Source: Paenibacillus auburnensis (GTDB lineage Bacteria > Bacillota > Bacilli > Paenibacillales > Paenibacillaceae). From it: a DNA stretch of 64,000 bases. The position numbers were made by a program, and so were the translations under genes. Of the stretch, positions 34,587 through 43,057 are shown one piece after another (position 1 is the first letter of the stretch; every line of letters begins with the position of its first letter). The DNA is taken from positions 62,001 to 126,000 of the forward strand of contig NZ_CAKMMG010000002.1 in the NCBI RefSeq assembly GCF_927798115.1. The letters run 5' to 3'. The notes under the pieces were generated by a model. It did no database searches. It was not told the origin of the DNA and saw only the letters and a list, made by a program, of their open reading frames with translations.

Positions 34587-35147
34587 GAATTCGCTGTAAA
34601 TCTCCGTGTACTGGTTATAGTAATAAATTACGCGCTGCACGTAATGCCGGGTCTCACCGAACGGTATATCTTTCACTGAACCTTCTGTGCCGTCCCAGTC
34701 ACCATCATCCAGCCAGCGCTGCACTTTACCGGGTCCTGCATTGTAGGCAGCGATTACCGCTGTGCGGTTGCCTTCAAACTGGCGGGAGAGCGAGGATAAA
34801 TACCAGGTTCCCAGCTCAATATTTGCCGAAGGTTCCTCTTTTAGCTCGTCCAGCGACACATCGGGCAGCTTGGCCTTCTCAAGCGCCCATTTCGCCGTGT
34901 CCGGCATTAGCTGCATGAGGCCCAGTGCGCCTTTTTTAGATTCCCGGCCTGTCTTAAAATTGGTCTCCACACGGATTATCGCTGCCACCAGAAACGGGTC
35001 CATTTCATAAGTGATACTGTGCTTACGGATTTCATTCCTATAATGAATGGGATAAAACAAAGACATCCAATTGGTGCTCAGGAACAGAATTGCGGTAAAG
35101 CCTACGAATAACATGAGCAGTACTCTTTTTTTACGCAGCCAACTCAT
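34584..35147 (-). CDS. Membrane-anchored lytic transglycosylase (Slt family)
   Basis: A 187-residue protein. The start ATG 35147 overlaps the coaE stop (ATGA). An N-terminal membrane anchor (residues about 6-25: KRVLLMLFVGFTAILFLSTN) is followed by an SLT domain: YEMDPFLVAAIIRVETNFKTGRESKKGALGLMQLMPDTAKWAL, with the catalytic Glu in VETNF. AYNAGPGKVQRWLDDG and FGETRHYVQRVIYYYNQY complete the fold. It cleaves peptidoglycan between MurNAc and GlcNAc with 1,6-anhydro formation. It ends the leftward polA-mutM-ytaF-coaE unit. Confidence 0.93.
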   Translation of the reverse strand: MSWLRKKRVLLMLFVGFTAILFLSTNWMSLFYPIHYRNEIRKHSITYEMDPFLVAAIIRVETNFKTGRESKKGALGLMQLMPDTAKWALEKAKLPDVSLDELKEEPSANIELGTWYLSSLSRQFEGNRTAVIAAYNAGPGKVQRWLDDGDWDGTEGSVKDIPFGETRHYVQRVIYYYNQYTEIYSEF

Positions 35148-35740
35148 GATAACCCCAGCCTGTCCCAAAGTTCCGCAACCTGCTGTTCCGTATGAGTAAG
35201 CTCACCGCTGTTGTCGATAACGTAATCCGCTCTTCTGCGTTTCTCTTCGATATCCATCTGGGCATCCAGCCTGCCTGTGGCTTGCTCAAGGGTCAATCCG
35301 TTACGCTCCATTAGGCGGGTTAGCTGCACCTCCCGGGGCACATACACAACGGTAATCTTCTTGAACAGATTGTCCAGCTCTGATTCATACAGCAAAGGAA
35401 TGTCCACGACAATCAGTGACTGCGGATCTTCTTCTTCCATCGCATACATCGTTTCTTTGATCTCCTGGCGGATCGCAGGATGTGTCAGGTTATTCAGCAC
35501 CTGCAGGGCAGCCTGGTCATGAAAGACGATTTCCCCCAGCGCAGCCCGGTTCAGTGTGCCGTCCGGCAATAATATGGTTTGGCCAAAATGCTCAACAGCA
35601 GCAGCCAGCACGGGATGCCCCGGGAGCATGACCCCTCTTGCGATCACATCGGCATCGACGAGTCGTGCTCCTTTAGCTACAAATAGTGCGGAGACGGTGC
35701 TTTTTCCGGAAGCAATGCCTCCGGTTAAGCCCATAATCAT
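35144..35740 (-). CDS. coaE: Dephospho-CoA kinase
   Basis: A 198-residue kinase with ATG 35740 after GAGGTGAG. The P-loop GLTGGIASGKST (residues 4-15) starts the protein. LVDADVIARGVMLPGHPVL and VVDIPLLYESELDNLFKKITVVYVPREVQLTRLMERNGLT are the conserved CoA-binding and lid regions. It adds the 3'-phosphate to dephospho-CoA in the last step of coenzyme A synthesis. It lies 9 bases after ytaF and overlaps the transglycosylase start, as in related Bacilli (ytaG). Confidence 0.97.
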   Translation of the reverse strand: MIMGLTGGIASGKSTVSALFVAKGARLVDADVIARGVMLPGHPVLAAAVEHFGQTILLPDGTLNRAALGEIVFHDQAALQVLNNLTHPAIRQEIKETMYAMEEEDPQSLIVVDIPLLYESELDNLFKKITVVYVPREVQLTRLMERNGLTLEQATGRLDAQMDIEEKRRRADYVIDNSGELTHTEQQVAELWDRLGLS

Positions 35741-35749
35741 GTACTCACC

Positions 35750-36454
35750 TCATAACAGCTTCATTATTCCCATTGCAATTAATAATAACGCCGGCAGAGC
35801 AGCTGCATGCTTCATCCAGAAGCTCCCCGACAGCTTTAGACCGGTTTTCATTCCCAGCAGTAAAAAGGTTCCGCTGAACAGAGCGATCATCAGTGAAGTC
35901 GGAACCGGGCTAAACCCAAGCAGCGCAGCACCAAGCCCCGCACCAAAAGCGTCCAGCGACAGCGCGATACCGAGGATCAACGCCTCCATCGAGGAAATAC
36001 TCCCTGAGTCATCCATGTCAGCAGAAGAAGGCGTCCGGAGAATCTGTATCACTACTCCCAAATGCCGCAGCTCCAAAGAAAAAACTGCCGATTTGTGCGA
36101 CCAGTCTCCGGCCGGATTCACGGACTCTTCATTTAATGGAACAGGCTGTGCCTCCGCTCCCTGCGGACTGTGCTCCCGTTCCTTTTGCATCAGCATCTGA
36201 ACCAGGGACCAGCAGCCCATCAAGACGAGAATAACCGCTCCAATCATGGAGGCGGCATCCGGTGAGACAACCTTGGCTAACAGTACACCTACCTGCATCG
36301 AGACACAAATGACTATCCCCGAACAGAGCGAGATAATCAGAATGGAGAGCAGCGGTATCTTCATTTTGCGTAATCCATATGTAATGCCTACACCAAAACC
36401 GTCCAAACTAAGCGCAAAGGCCAGCAGCAAAAGTGAAAACAATGGGCTGATCAC
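35750..36454 (-). CDS. ytaF: Sporulation membrane protein YtaF
   Basis: A 234-residue membrane protein. GTG 36454 is used because GGAGG lies 8 bases upstream; an upstream TTG is less likely. It contains two similar three-helix halves: LLLLAFALSLDGFGVGITYGLRKMKIPLLSILIISLCSGIVI near the start and ALILGIALSLDAFGAGLGAALLGFSPVPTSLMIALFSGTFLLLGMK near the end. The duplicated ALSLDxFGxG motif is typical of the MntP/YtaF/LysE-like group. YtaF is associated with sporulation in Bacillus, and a Mn or Ca transport role has been suggested by fold only. A variable cytoplasmic loop lies between the halves. Confidence 0.92.
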   Translation of the reverse strand: MISPLFSLLLLAFALSLDGFGVGITYGLRKMKIPLLSILIISLCSGIVICVSMQVGVLLAKVVSPDAASMIGAVILVLMGCWSLVQMLMQKEREHSPQGAEAQPVPLNEESVNPAGDWSHKSAVFSLELRHLGVVIQILRTPSSADMDDSGSISSMEALILGIALSLDAFGAGLGAALLGFSPVPTSLMIALFSGTFLLLGMKTGLKLSGSFWMKHAAALPALLLIAMGIMKLL

Positions 36455-36630
36455 CCGCAATCCCTCCCGTGAAGAAACGGAAGTCCGGCGGATACATCCG
36501 CTCGGTTCCGTTACCTTGATTCAGCATTCTTCACACAGTATATGGGCGGGACGGGCAGTCGGTGCCTGACTTATTCGGCAGCATGGACAGGTATGGTGTA
36601 TAGTGCCTGTGGATTAGGAGCATTCCAGGG

Positions 36631-37479
36631 TCAATTTTTATTTACAAATACAGATAAAGGCTGGCAGTTAGGACAGATATGCGTGCCCCGGCCGCCTACA
36701 ACGCTTTTCTCAATCAGGGTACCACAGGTGCTGCACGGCTGGTCCTTGCGGCCATAAATGAGATGCTGCTGCTGGTAGCTGCCGCTCTCTCCCTGGCCGT
36801 TGACATATGATTTCACGGATGAACCTCCGGCATTAACTGCATCCGTCAGGGTTGCTACAATCGCGCTATGCAGCCTGCCAAGCTGCTCGTCCGATAGTGA
36901 CTTCGCTGTCTCCTCCGGATGAATTCCCGCGCGGTGCAAGGACTCATCTACATAAATATTACCGATGCCGACCACATATTCCTGATTTAAGAGCAGCGGC
37001 TTGATTTTGGTGCTTCGGCCAGCGACAATCTCCTTGAACCGTTCCATGGTAAATGAAGCATCCAAGGGCTCCTGCCCCAGCTTATTCAGCGGCTTGAGCA
37101 GCAAATCCTCGCCCGGCTGAAATAAATGCATCGTACCGAATTGGCGTACATCCGTGTAACGGAGTTCAGTACCATCGGTAAAATGGAAAATGACATGCGT
37201 ATGCTTATCCAGCGGATCATCCTGCTGAAAGAGCCCGTAGCGGCCTTCCATCCGTAAATGGGAGACCATTACCAGCCCATCCAGTACAAACCGCAAAAAC
37301 TTGCCTCTGCGCTCAACCGTAACAATGCTATGGCCCGCCAGCATATTGGCAAAAGCCTGAATATCGTCCGGACGCTGAATAATCCGCGGCAGCCGGACGG
37401 TGACGTGCTGTATCTGCTTGCCTGTAATTAAATCGTTTAGTGTTCTTCTGACTGTTTCAACTTCCGGTAATTCCGGCAT
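36631..37479 (-). CDS. mutM: Formamidopyrimidine-DNA glycosylase
   Basis: A 282-residue repair enzyme. PELPEVETVRRTL at the N-terminus carries the catalytic Pro2 and Glu3 after removal of Met1. The H2TH region includes YVVGIGNIYVDESLHRAGIHPEETA. The C-terminal zinc finger uses CSTCGTLIEKSVVGGRGTHICPNC and contains the conserved GRGTHICP. The enzyme excises 8-oxoguanine and formamidopyrimidines and nicks the strand. It lies 51 bases downstream of polA, so coupled expression is likely. About 175 bases without a gene separate it from ytaF. Confidence 0.98.
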   Translation of the reverse strand: MPELPEVETVRRTLNDLITGKQIQHVTVRLPRIIQRPDDIQAFANMLAGHSIVTVERRGKFLRFVLDGLVMVSHLRMEGRYGLFQQDDPLDKHTHVIFHFTDGTELRYTDVRQFGTMHLFQPGEDLLLKPLNKLGQEPLDASFTMERFKEIVAGRSTKIKPLLLNQEYVVGIGNIYVDESLHRAGIHPEETAKSLSDEQLGRLHSAIVATLTDAVNAGGSSVKSYVNGQGESGSYQQQHLIYGRKDQPCSTCGTLIEKSVVGGRGTHICPNCQPLSVFVNKN

Positions 37480-37530
37480 TATGGCTCACCTCTATCCCAT
37501 TATACCGGATAACACCAGGCTTCGGGGAGC

Positions 37531-40212
37531 CTATTTCGCTTCATACCAGTTACTTCCATAACTTACCTCCGCCTTCAGCGGAACAGACAGCGCCAGCGCC
37601 CCGGCCATAACCTCAGGCACCAGCTCCTTCATCAGCTCCAGCTCATCCGGCGGCACCTCAAACACAAGCTCATCGTGCACCTGAAGCAGCATGCGGCTCT
37701 TCAACCCGCGTTCGTATAATGCTTTGTCCATATGAACCATAGCAAGCTTGATGATATCCGCAGCCGTTCCCTGAATCGGCGTATTCATAGCCGTACGTTC
37801 GGCAAAAGAGCGCAGATTAAAGTTCTTGGCATTAATCTCCGGCAGATAACGGCGGCGTTCCAGCAGCGTGGTGACATAGCCCTGCTTACGGGCATCCAGA
37901 ACAATATCATCCATATACTTGCGCACACCTTTGAACACTTCAAAATATTGCTCAATAAACTGGGCCGCCTCTTTACGCGGAATATTAAGATTCTGAGACA
38001 AGCCGTAATCACTGATGCCGTAGACAATTCCGAAGTTAACCGCCTTGGCGGAACGGCGCATATTGCTGTCTACCTGATCAGCAGTAACCCCGAACACGTC
38101 CATGGCTGTTTTGGTGTGAATGTCCATATCCTCCAGGAACGCTTCCTTCATCCGTTCATCACCGGAGATATGGGCCAGCACCCGCAGCTCAATCTGCGAG
38201 TAATCCGCCGCGAGGATCGACCAGCCGGGTTCAGACGGCACGAAGACCTTGCGGATCTTGCGGCCCTCCTCCAGCCGGATCGGGATATTCTGCAGATTCG
38301 GAAACTGGCTGCTCAAACGTCCCGTTGCGGCAATCGTCTGCCGGTAGAAGGTGTGAACCTTGCCGGTCTCTTCCGAAATTTCCTTGAGCAATCCTTCTAC
38401 ATAAGTGGACTGCAGCTTGGCAATCGTACGGTACTGCAGGATCAGACGCACTACATCATGATAAGGAGCCAGCTTCTCCAGCACCTCTGCATCCGTGGAA
38501 TAGCCCGTCTTCGTCTTCTTAACGACAGGCAGCCCGAGCTTCACGAACAGGATTTCGCCAAGCTGCTTCGGCGAGTTCAGATTGAACTCGGTTCCGCAAA
38601 TCTCGTAAATTTCCGTTACGAGTGTGGAGATCTGTGCTTCGAATTCTTTGCCCAGCTCCTTGAGATCCTCTTTATTGACAGCAATCCCCTGCTTCTCCAT
38701 ATCGGCCAGAATGCGCGACAGCGGCATTTCCAGATCCACGAACAGGCCGGTCATTGCTGTCTCTGTCAGCTCCTGCTGCTGCTTCTGCACAATGCCAAGC
38801 ACAGTAGCACTCTTGCGGGCTACATGATTGCCCAGAATCTCAAGCTCAGGAATTTTATATTTGGCGCCTTTGCCGAATACCTCTTCATCCGGGGACAGAC
38901 GGGGCAGTCCATATTTGGCGGTAAGATCATTCAGATTCTGATTCGCTTCCGTCGGGTCCAGCAAATAAGCCGCCAGCTGCACGTCATTGGCCGCTCCGGC
39001 AAAAGCGATCCCCTGCCAATGCAGGGCCAGATCGGCCCGGTGCAGGTCATATCCGCTCTTCGGCGCACTGCTGTCTCCAAGCCAGTCCCGCAGCGGTGCT
39101 GCGGCCGGACTCTTCAGCAGGGCAAGCGGCACGAAGTAATGCTGCTCCGGCGAAGACAGACCGATGCCGATCACTTCAGAACGGTGCGGATTCTCACCGT
39201 TCGTCTCCACATGCAGTGCGGAAATATCCGGGAGGGCAGCAATTAGGGCTTCCAGTTCGGCCTCGCCGACGATCGTGATATCCAGGACAGCAGTCTCAGC
39301 CGCACCCGATGCTTCCGCTCCTGTTCCTTCGCCGTTTGCCGCTGGCGCATAAGCGCTTAGCGATAAGCGCTCCAGCAGGGATTTGAACTCCAGCTTAGCC
39401 AGCGCAGGTCCGGCTGTTTCTGTCTTAATTCCGCTAAAGGCCATATCCTCCCAGGCATGCTCAAGCGGAACCTCGCGGTAAATCGTCGCGAGCTTCTTGC
39501 TCATGACGGCGCTGTCGGCATGCTCCTCCAGCTTCTCCTTCATCTTTCCTTTCAGTTCGCCGGTTCCGGCGAGTACACCTTCCACAGAGCCGAACTGGTG
39601 CAACAGCTTCAGTGCCGTTTTCTCACCTACGCCGGGAACACCTGGAATATTATCGCTCGTATCACCCATCAGACCCTTAAGGTCGATGATCTGCTCGGGG
39701 GTCAGATCATATTTCTCGCGGATCTGCTGCGGGCCGTACAGCTCTACTTCGGTAACACCTTTGCGTACCAGGGCTACGGTGGTATGCTCCGAAGCCAGCT
39801 GCAGCATATCCTTATCCCCGGACACAATGATCACTTCACGTCCGGCTGCATCTGCTTCCCGGGAGATACTGCCGATGATATCATCGGCCTCATAGCCGCT
39901 GATTTCAAACTGCGGCACACCGAGATCGCGCAGCAGGTCCTTCAGCATCGGGAACTGTTCGGAGAGCTCGGGCGGGGTCTTCTGGCGGCCGCCTTTATAA
40001 TCCTCATAACCTTCATGACGGAAGGTAATCTTTCCCGCATCAAAGGCCACAATCAAATGGCTTGGTTTATAATCGTCAATTAAGCGCAATAGCATTGTCG
40101 TAAATCCGTATACCGCGTTCGTCTGCTGTCCTGCTGTATTCGTCAGCGGCGGCATTGCAAAAAACGCGCGGTAAATGATGTTATTTCCATCTATAAGTAT
40201 CAACTTGTCCAC
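37531..40212 (-). CDS. polA: DNA polymerase I
   Basis: An 893-residue enzyme starting at GTG 40212, 5 bases after GAGGTG. Residues about 1-290 are the 5'-3' exonuclease (LILIDGNNIIYRAFFAMP; EADDIIGSISREA; GLMGDTSDNIPGVPGVGEKTA). The middle 3'-5' exonuclease-like region lacks the classic DxE exonuclease residues, as in other Bacilli. The polymerase domain (from about 500) has ADYSQIELRVLAHISGDERM (motif A), RRSAKAVNFGIVYGISDYGL (motif B) and LLQVHDELVFEV (motif C). It serves in Okazaki fragment processing and repair. It heads a mutM-ytaF-coaE leftward unit. Confidence 0.98.
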   Translation of the reverse strand: MDKLILIDGNNIIYRAFFAMPPLTNTAGQQTNAVYGFTTMLLRLIDDYKPSHLIVAFDAGKITFRHEGYEDYKGGRQKTPPELSEQFPMLKDLLRDLGVPQFEISGYEADDIIGSISREADAAGREVIIVSGDKDMLQLASEHTTVALVRKGVTEVELYGPQQIREKYDLTPEQIIDLKGLMGDTSDNIPGVPGVGEKTALKLLHQFGSVEGVLAGTGELKGKMKEKLEEHADSAVMSKKLATIYREVPLEHAWEDMAFSGIKTETAGPALAKLEFKSLLERLSLSAYAPAANGEGTGAEASGAAETAVLDITIVGEAELEALIAALPDISALHVETNGENPHRSEVIGIGLSSPEQHYFVPLALLKSPAAAPLRDWLGDSSAPKSGYDLHRADLALHWQGIAFAGAANDVQLAAYLLDPTEANQNLNDLTAKYGLPRLSPDEEVFGKGAKYKIPELEILGNHVARKSATVLGIVQKQQQELTETAMTGLFVDLEMPLSRILADMEKQGIAVNKEDLKELGKEFEAQISTLVTEIYEICGTEFNLNSPKQLGEILFVKLGLPVVKKTKTGYSTDAEVLEKLAPYHDVVRLILQYRTIAKLQSTYVEGLLKEISEETGKVHTFYRQTIAATGRLSSQFPNLQNIPIRLEEGRKIRKVFVPSEPGWSILAADYSQIELRVLAHISGDERMKEAFLEDMDIHTKTAMDVFGVTADQVDSNMRRSAKAVNFGIVYGISDYGLSQNLNIPRKEAAQFIEQYFEVFKGVRKYMDDIVLDARKQGYVTTLLERRRYLPEINAKNFNLRSFAERTAMNTPIQGTAADIIKLAMVHMDKALYERGLKSRMLLQVHDELVFEVPPDELELMKELVPEVMAGALALSVPLKAEVSYGSNWYEAK

Positions 40213-40373
40213 TGTAGCACCTCGCCTTTTTCTTGCTTACTTCTTACATCTTACCATATGCTCTGTACAAAAAAGAACCAAAGTGCACGAAATGAGTCTC
40301 CCGGACGGAATCTTGCATTTAATGCAGGATTGCCATTCTTCCGCGGCTTAAACCCGTTATTGCTATCAATTAT

Positions 40374-40413
40374 AAATAAAAAACAGCATGCCTCCATGGG
40401 GGGCGTGCTGTTT
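40374..40413 (-). terminator. Terminator of pstB-phoU
   Basis: Leftward, AAACAGCACGCC pairs with GGCATGCTGTTT (one mismatch) and is followed by TTTATTT. It insulates polA from the phosphate genes. Confidence 0.78.
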
Positions 40414-40466
40414 GGGAAATACGTGAGGGAGGTTCACTCCAGCTGTCTAGGCTAGCTTGCCTCAAG

Positions 40467-41126
40467 CTATTGGTTCAGATCCGGGCGCTTGCCCGTCACC
40501 AGATAAACGACACTCTCGCCAATATTGGTCGCGTGGTCAGCAATCCGCTCAATGTAACGGCCAACCAGTGTCAGCAGCATGGCCTGATTCAGGGATTCCG
40601 GCTTCTCCACCATATAAGCATACAGCTCATTAATCATTGCGCTGTACAACCCGTCAACCTGATCGTCGTCCTGAGCCATTTTGTAGGCCAGATCGGTGTT
40701 CTCATCCAGGTAGGACTGGATAGCCTCGGTAATCATAACCGAAACAATTTCAGCCATGCGCGGAATATCCACCAGCGGCTTGATCAGCTGCTGTCCCTGA
40801 ATACGCAGAGTAACCTTTGCCACATCCAGAGCCAGATCGCCCATACGCTCCAGATCGCTGGAGATTTTAAAGGCAACAATAATACGGCGCAGGTCCTTGG
40901 CTACCGGCTGCTGGGTAATAATAAGCCGTGAGCCAATATCCATGATTTTATCTTCCATCGCATTCAGCCTCAAGTCTGCCTTAACGATGTCTTGTGCTCG
41001 TTCGATATCCTGAGTCTGCAGCGCCACCACAGCACCTTCCAGCGCATCGATGACATGCTCACCCATTTGCTGCAGCAGGGTGCGCAGCTCTTCCAGATCT
41101 TTGTCGAATTCTTTTCTGCGAATCAT
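40467..41126 (-). CDS. phoU: Phosphate signalling protein PhoU
   Basis: A 219-residue protein. ATG 41126 is chosen over an upstream TTG that lies inside the GAGGAGG site. Two PhoU three-helix bundles are visible: RRKEFDKDLEELRTLLQQMGEHVIDALEGAVVAL with DLRRIIVAFKISSDLERMGDLALDVAKV in the first, and MAEIVSVMITEAIQSYLDENTDLAYKMAQDDDQVDGLY with LTLVGRYIERIADHATNIGESVVYLV in the second. The E/DxxxD segments bind metal clusters. PhoU links Pst transporter state to PhoR. It follows pstB by 67 bases and ends at a terminator. Confidence 0.97.
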   Translation of the reverse strand: MIRRKEFDKDLEELRTLLQQMGEHVIDALEGAVVALQTQDIERAQDIVKADLRLNAMEDKIMDIGSRLIITQQPVAKDLRRIIVAFKISSDLERMGDLALDVAKVTLRIQGQQLIKPLVDIPRMAEIVSVMITEAIQSYLDENTDLAYKMAQDDDQVDGLYSAMINELYAYMVEKPESLNQAMLLTLVGRYIERIADHATNIGESVVYLVTGKRPDLNQ

Positions 41127-41193
41127 AAGTAAACCGATCCTCCTCAAAAACGTATGGTCAGCCTGTCATTTCCAGGAACGGGTCCTCCAGCGC

Positions 41194-41949
41194 TTAGCCG
41201 AAGCGTCCGGATATATAATCTTCAGTGCGGGAGTCCTTCGGATTGGAGAACAGCATCTCCGTATCCGCCGCCTCAACGATGACACCATTCAGGAAAAACA
41301 CGGTACGTCCCGACACACGGGCCGCCTGATGCATGTTGTGCGTGACCATTACAATCGTGTACTTACTCCGCAGTTCCTGTACAAGCTCCTCAATCTTAAG
41401 CGTGGAGACCGGGTCCAGGGCAGAGGTCGCCTCATCCATCAGCAGAATATCCGGCTGCACCGCAAGCGCTCTGGCAATACAGAGCCGTTGCTGCTGTCCG
41501 CCGGATAAGCTGAGCGCAGACTTCTTCAGGAAATCCTTAACTTCCTCCCAGAGGGCGGATTGGCGCAAGCTCTGCTCCACAAGCTCGTCGAGTTCCGCTT
41601 TGGAGCGGACACCGTGCAGGCGCGGGCCATAGGCTACATTATCATATATCGACTTCGGAAAAGGATTCGGCTGCTGGAATACCATACCAACCTGCTTGCG
41701 CAGGCTTTCCACTTCCACTTCGTCGCTATAAATATTTTTGCCGCCGATGTTTACTGTTCCTTCAATACGTGTTCCGGGGATCATGTCATTCATTCGGTTT
41801 AGGGTACGCAGCAGGGTGGACTTACCGCAGCCGGAAGGCCCGATAAACGCGGTCACCTGTTTCTCCGGGATTTGCAGCTCCACATTCTTCAGTGCGTGAA
41901 ATGACTCATAGTAGAGATCTAGCTTCTCTATGTCAATGATGGATTTCAT
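41194..41949 (-). CDS. pstB: Phosphate ABC transporter ATP-binding protein
   Basis: A 251-residue ATPase starting at ATG 41949 after [52 protein letters not shown] is the PstB-type Walker A region. [24 protein letters not shown] is the typical PstB Q-loop, LSGGQQQRL the signature and [12 protein letters not shown] the Walker B. It drives phosphate import with PstC and PstA. No pstS, pstC or pstA gene occurs in this window, and the gene directly upstream is phoP. A four-repeat Pho box lies 53 bases upstream, so the gene pair has its own phosphate-regulated promoter. Confidence 0.97.
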   Translation of the reverse strand: MKSIIDIEKLDLYYESFHALKNVELQIPEKQVTAFIGPSGCGKSTLLRTLNRMNDMIPGTRIEGTVNIGGKNIYSDEVEVESLRKQVGMVFQQPNPFPKSIYDNVAYGPRLHGVRSKAELDELVEQSLRQSALWEEVKDFLKKSALSLSGGQQQRLCIARALAVQPDILLMDEATSALDPVSTLKIEELVQELRSKYTIVMVTHNMHQAARVSGRTVFFLNGVIVEAADTEMLFSNPKDSRTEDYISGRFG

Positions 41950-42001
41950 TTGTTTTGGCGTCTCCTTCTCATCATCTTCGTTCCCAATGATAAGCTTTCA
42001 G

Positions 42002-42040
42002 TGTAAATAGAGTTGAAGAGAATTGTTAACGCAGTGTAAA
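42002..42040 (-). promoter_or_regulatory. Pho box upstream of pstB (four repeats)
   Basis: On the minus strand TTTACA, TTAACA, CTTCAA and TTTACA occur with exactly 5 bases between each (11-bp period; starts at 42040, 42029, 42018, 42007). Three of the four match the PhoP repeat TT(A/C/T)ACA closely. TATCAT at 41987-41992 may be the -10. Confidence 0.88.
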
Positions 42041-42119
42041 ATCAGCAACAGCAGAGATTAGGCCTCTAACAGAAGTGTAAGTATAGTGTATAGTTACATT
42101 TCTATTTTTATGTATAGTC

Positions 42120-42165
42120 AAAAAAAGAACACCGTCATATTACATGACCGGTGCTCTTTTTTTGT
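42120..42165 (-). terminator. Terminator overlapping the end of phoP
   Basis: Leftward, AGAGCACCGGTCAT pairs with ATGACGGTGTTCT (one bulge) and is followed by TTTTTTT. The upstream arm lies inside the last phoP codons and the loop contains the stop. Confidence 0.8.
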
Positions 42166-42868
42166 TCACGACCAGCTTGTAGCCCACCCCGCGGATCGAG
42201 TCGATGTGGACGGATTCCGGATCAAGCTCCAGCTTCTTGCGCAGCGAGCTGACATGAACGTCCACAGTACGCTGCCCCCCGATATAATCAAAGCCCCAAA
42301 CCGCATTCATCAGGTCGTCGCGCGTCAGCACTACACCCGGCTTGCGTGCCAGGTACAGCAGCACCTCAAATTCTTTAGGGCGCAGATTAATGCTCTGTCC
42401 CCCCAGCGAGACTTCATACCGCTCCGGATAAATCTCCAGCTGTCCCAGAATGATCGTCGATGCGGATGCCGCCACTTCCGGCTGGCTCTCCTCCACAACC
42501 CCCGAGATCCGCCGGAGAACAGCGCTCACTCTCGCAAGCAGTTCGGACACGCCAAAAGGTTTCGTTATGTAATCGTCGGCGCCTGATTTCAGTCCCCGGA
42601 CCACATCCTCCTCGGCGTTTTTGGCAGTCAACACGATTACAGGTGTACGGATGCCCTGCCCGCGCAGCTTATCAAGGATATCTATCCCGTTCATACCGGG
42701 CAACATCAGATCCAGTACGATCAGATCAAAAGGTTCTCTAGTCGCACGGTCATATCCTGCCGTTCCATGATCCTCGACCGTCACCTCATAGCCTTCTTGT
42801 GTCAAGTTATAGGACAGCAGCCGGGCCAGTGTCGGTTCGTCTTCAATGACAAGCAATCGTTGTGCCAT
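42140..42868 (-). CDS. phoP: Response regulator PhoP (phosphate limitation)
   Basis: A 242-residue OmpR-family regulator. ATG 42868 lies 7 bases after GGGGGA; a start 18 bases upstream is less likely. The receiver has acidic residues E9-D10-E11, phosphoacceptor D53 in IVLDLMLPGMNG, and VLTAK with K around 103. The winged helix ends in GQRTVDVHVSSLRKKLELDPESVHIDSIRGVGYKLV, closely like PhoP/PhoB. It activates phosphate-starvation genes at TTAACA-type repeats. A two-repeat Pho box upstream suggests autoregulation. Its kinase gene lies upstream, an order opposite to B. subtilis. Confidence 0.93.
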   Translation of the reverse strand: MAQRLLVIEDEPTLARLLSYNLTQEGYEVTVEDHGTAGYDRATREPFDLIVLDLMLPGMNGIDILDKLRGQGIRTPVIVLTAKNAEEDVVRGLKSGADDYITKPFGVSELLARVSAVLRRISGVVEESQPEVAASASTIILGQLEIYPERYEVSLGGQSINLRPKEFEVLLYLARKPGVVLTRDDLMNAVWGFDYIGGQRTVDVHVSSLRKKLELDPESVHIDSIRGVGYKLVVNKKRAPVM

Positions 42869-42934
42869 AGTTTCCCCCGTATTCATATGTTTTTAAATTT
42901 ACAAAACTGCAGCAAGCCCATCATATCACCGGAA

Positions 42935-42951
42935 TGTTAACTTGGTGTAAA
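42935..42951 (-). promoter_or_regulatory. Two-repeat Pho box upstream of phoP
   Basis: On the minus strand TTTACA and TTAACA occur with a 5-base spacer, 67 bases before the phoP ATG. A third, weak repeat (GTGATA) follows in phase. Confidence 0.7.
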
Positions 42952-43057
42952 ATAGCAGCAACTTTCGTAGATTAACCTGATACTTTTAATATATCGCTTG
43001 ATAGACCGGCTGGCAAATGCAATCCATGCCTCAACAGGTCGCGCACCAACCAGTCTT

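Noticed and set aside
37732..39246. A 504-codon open frame antisense to polA
   Set aside because: It lies wholly opposite the intact polA gene, has no ribosome binding site and no recognisable domain; long antisense frames are common opposite such genes.
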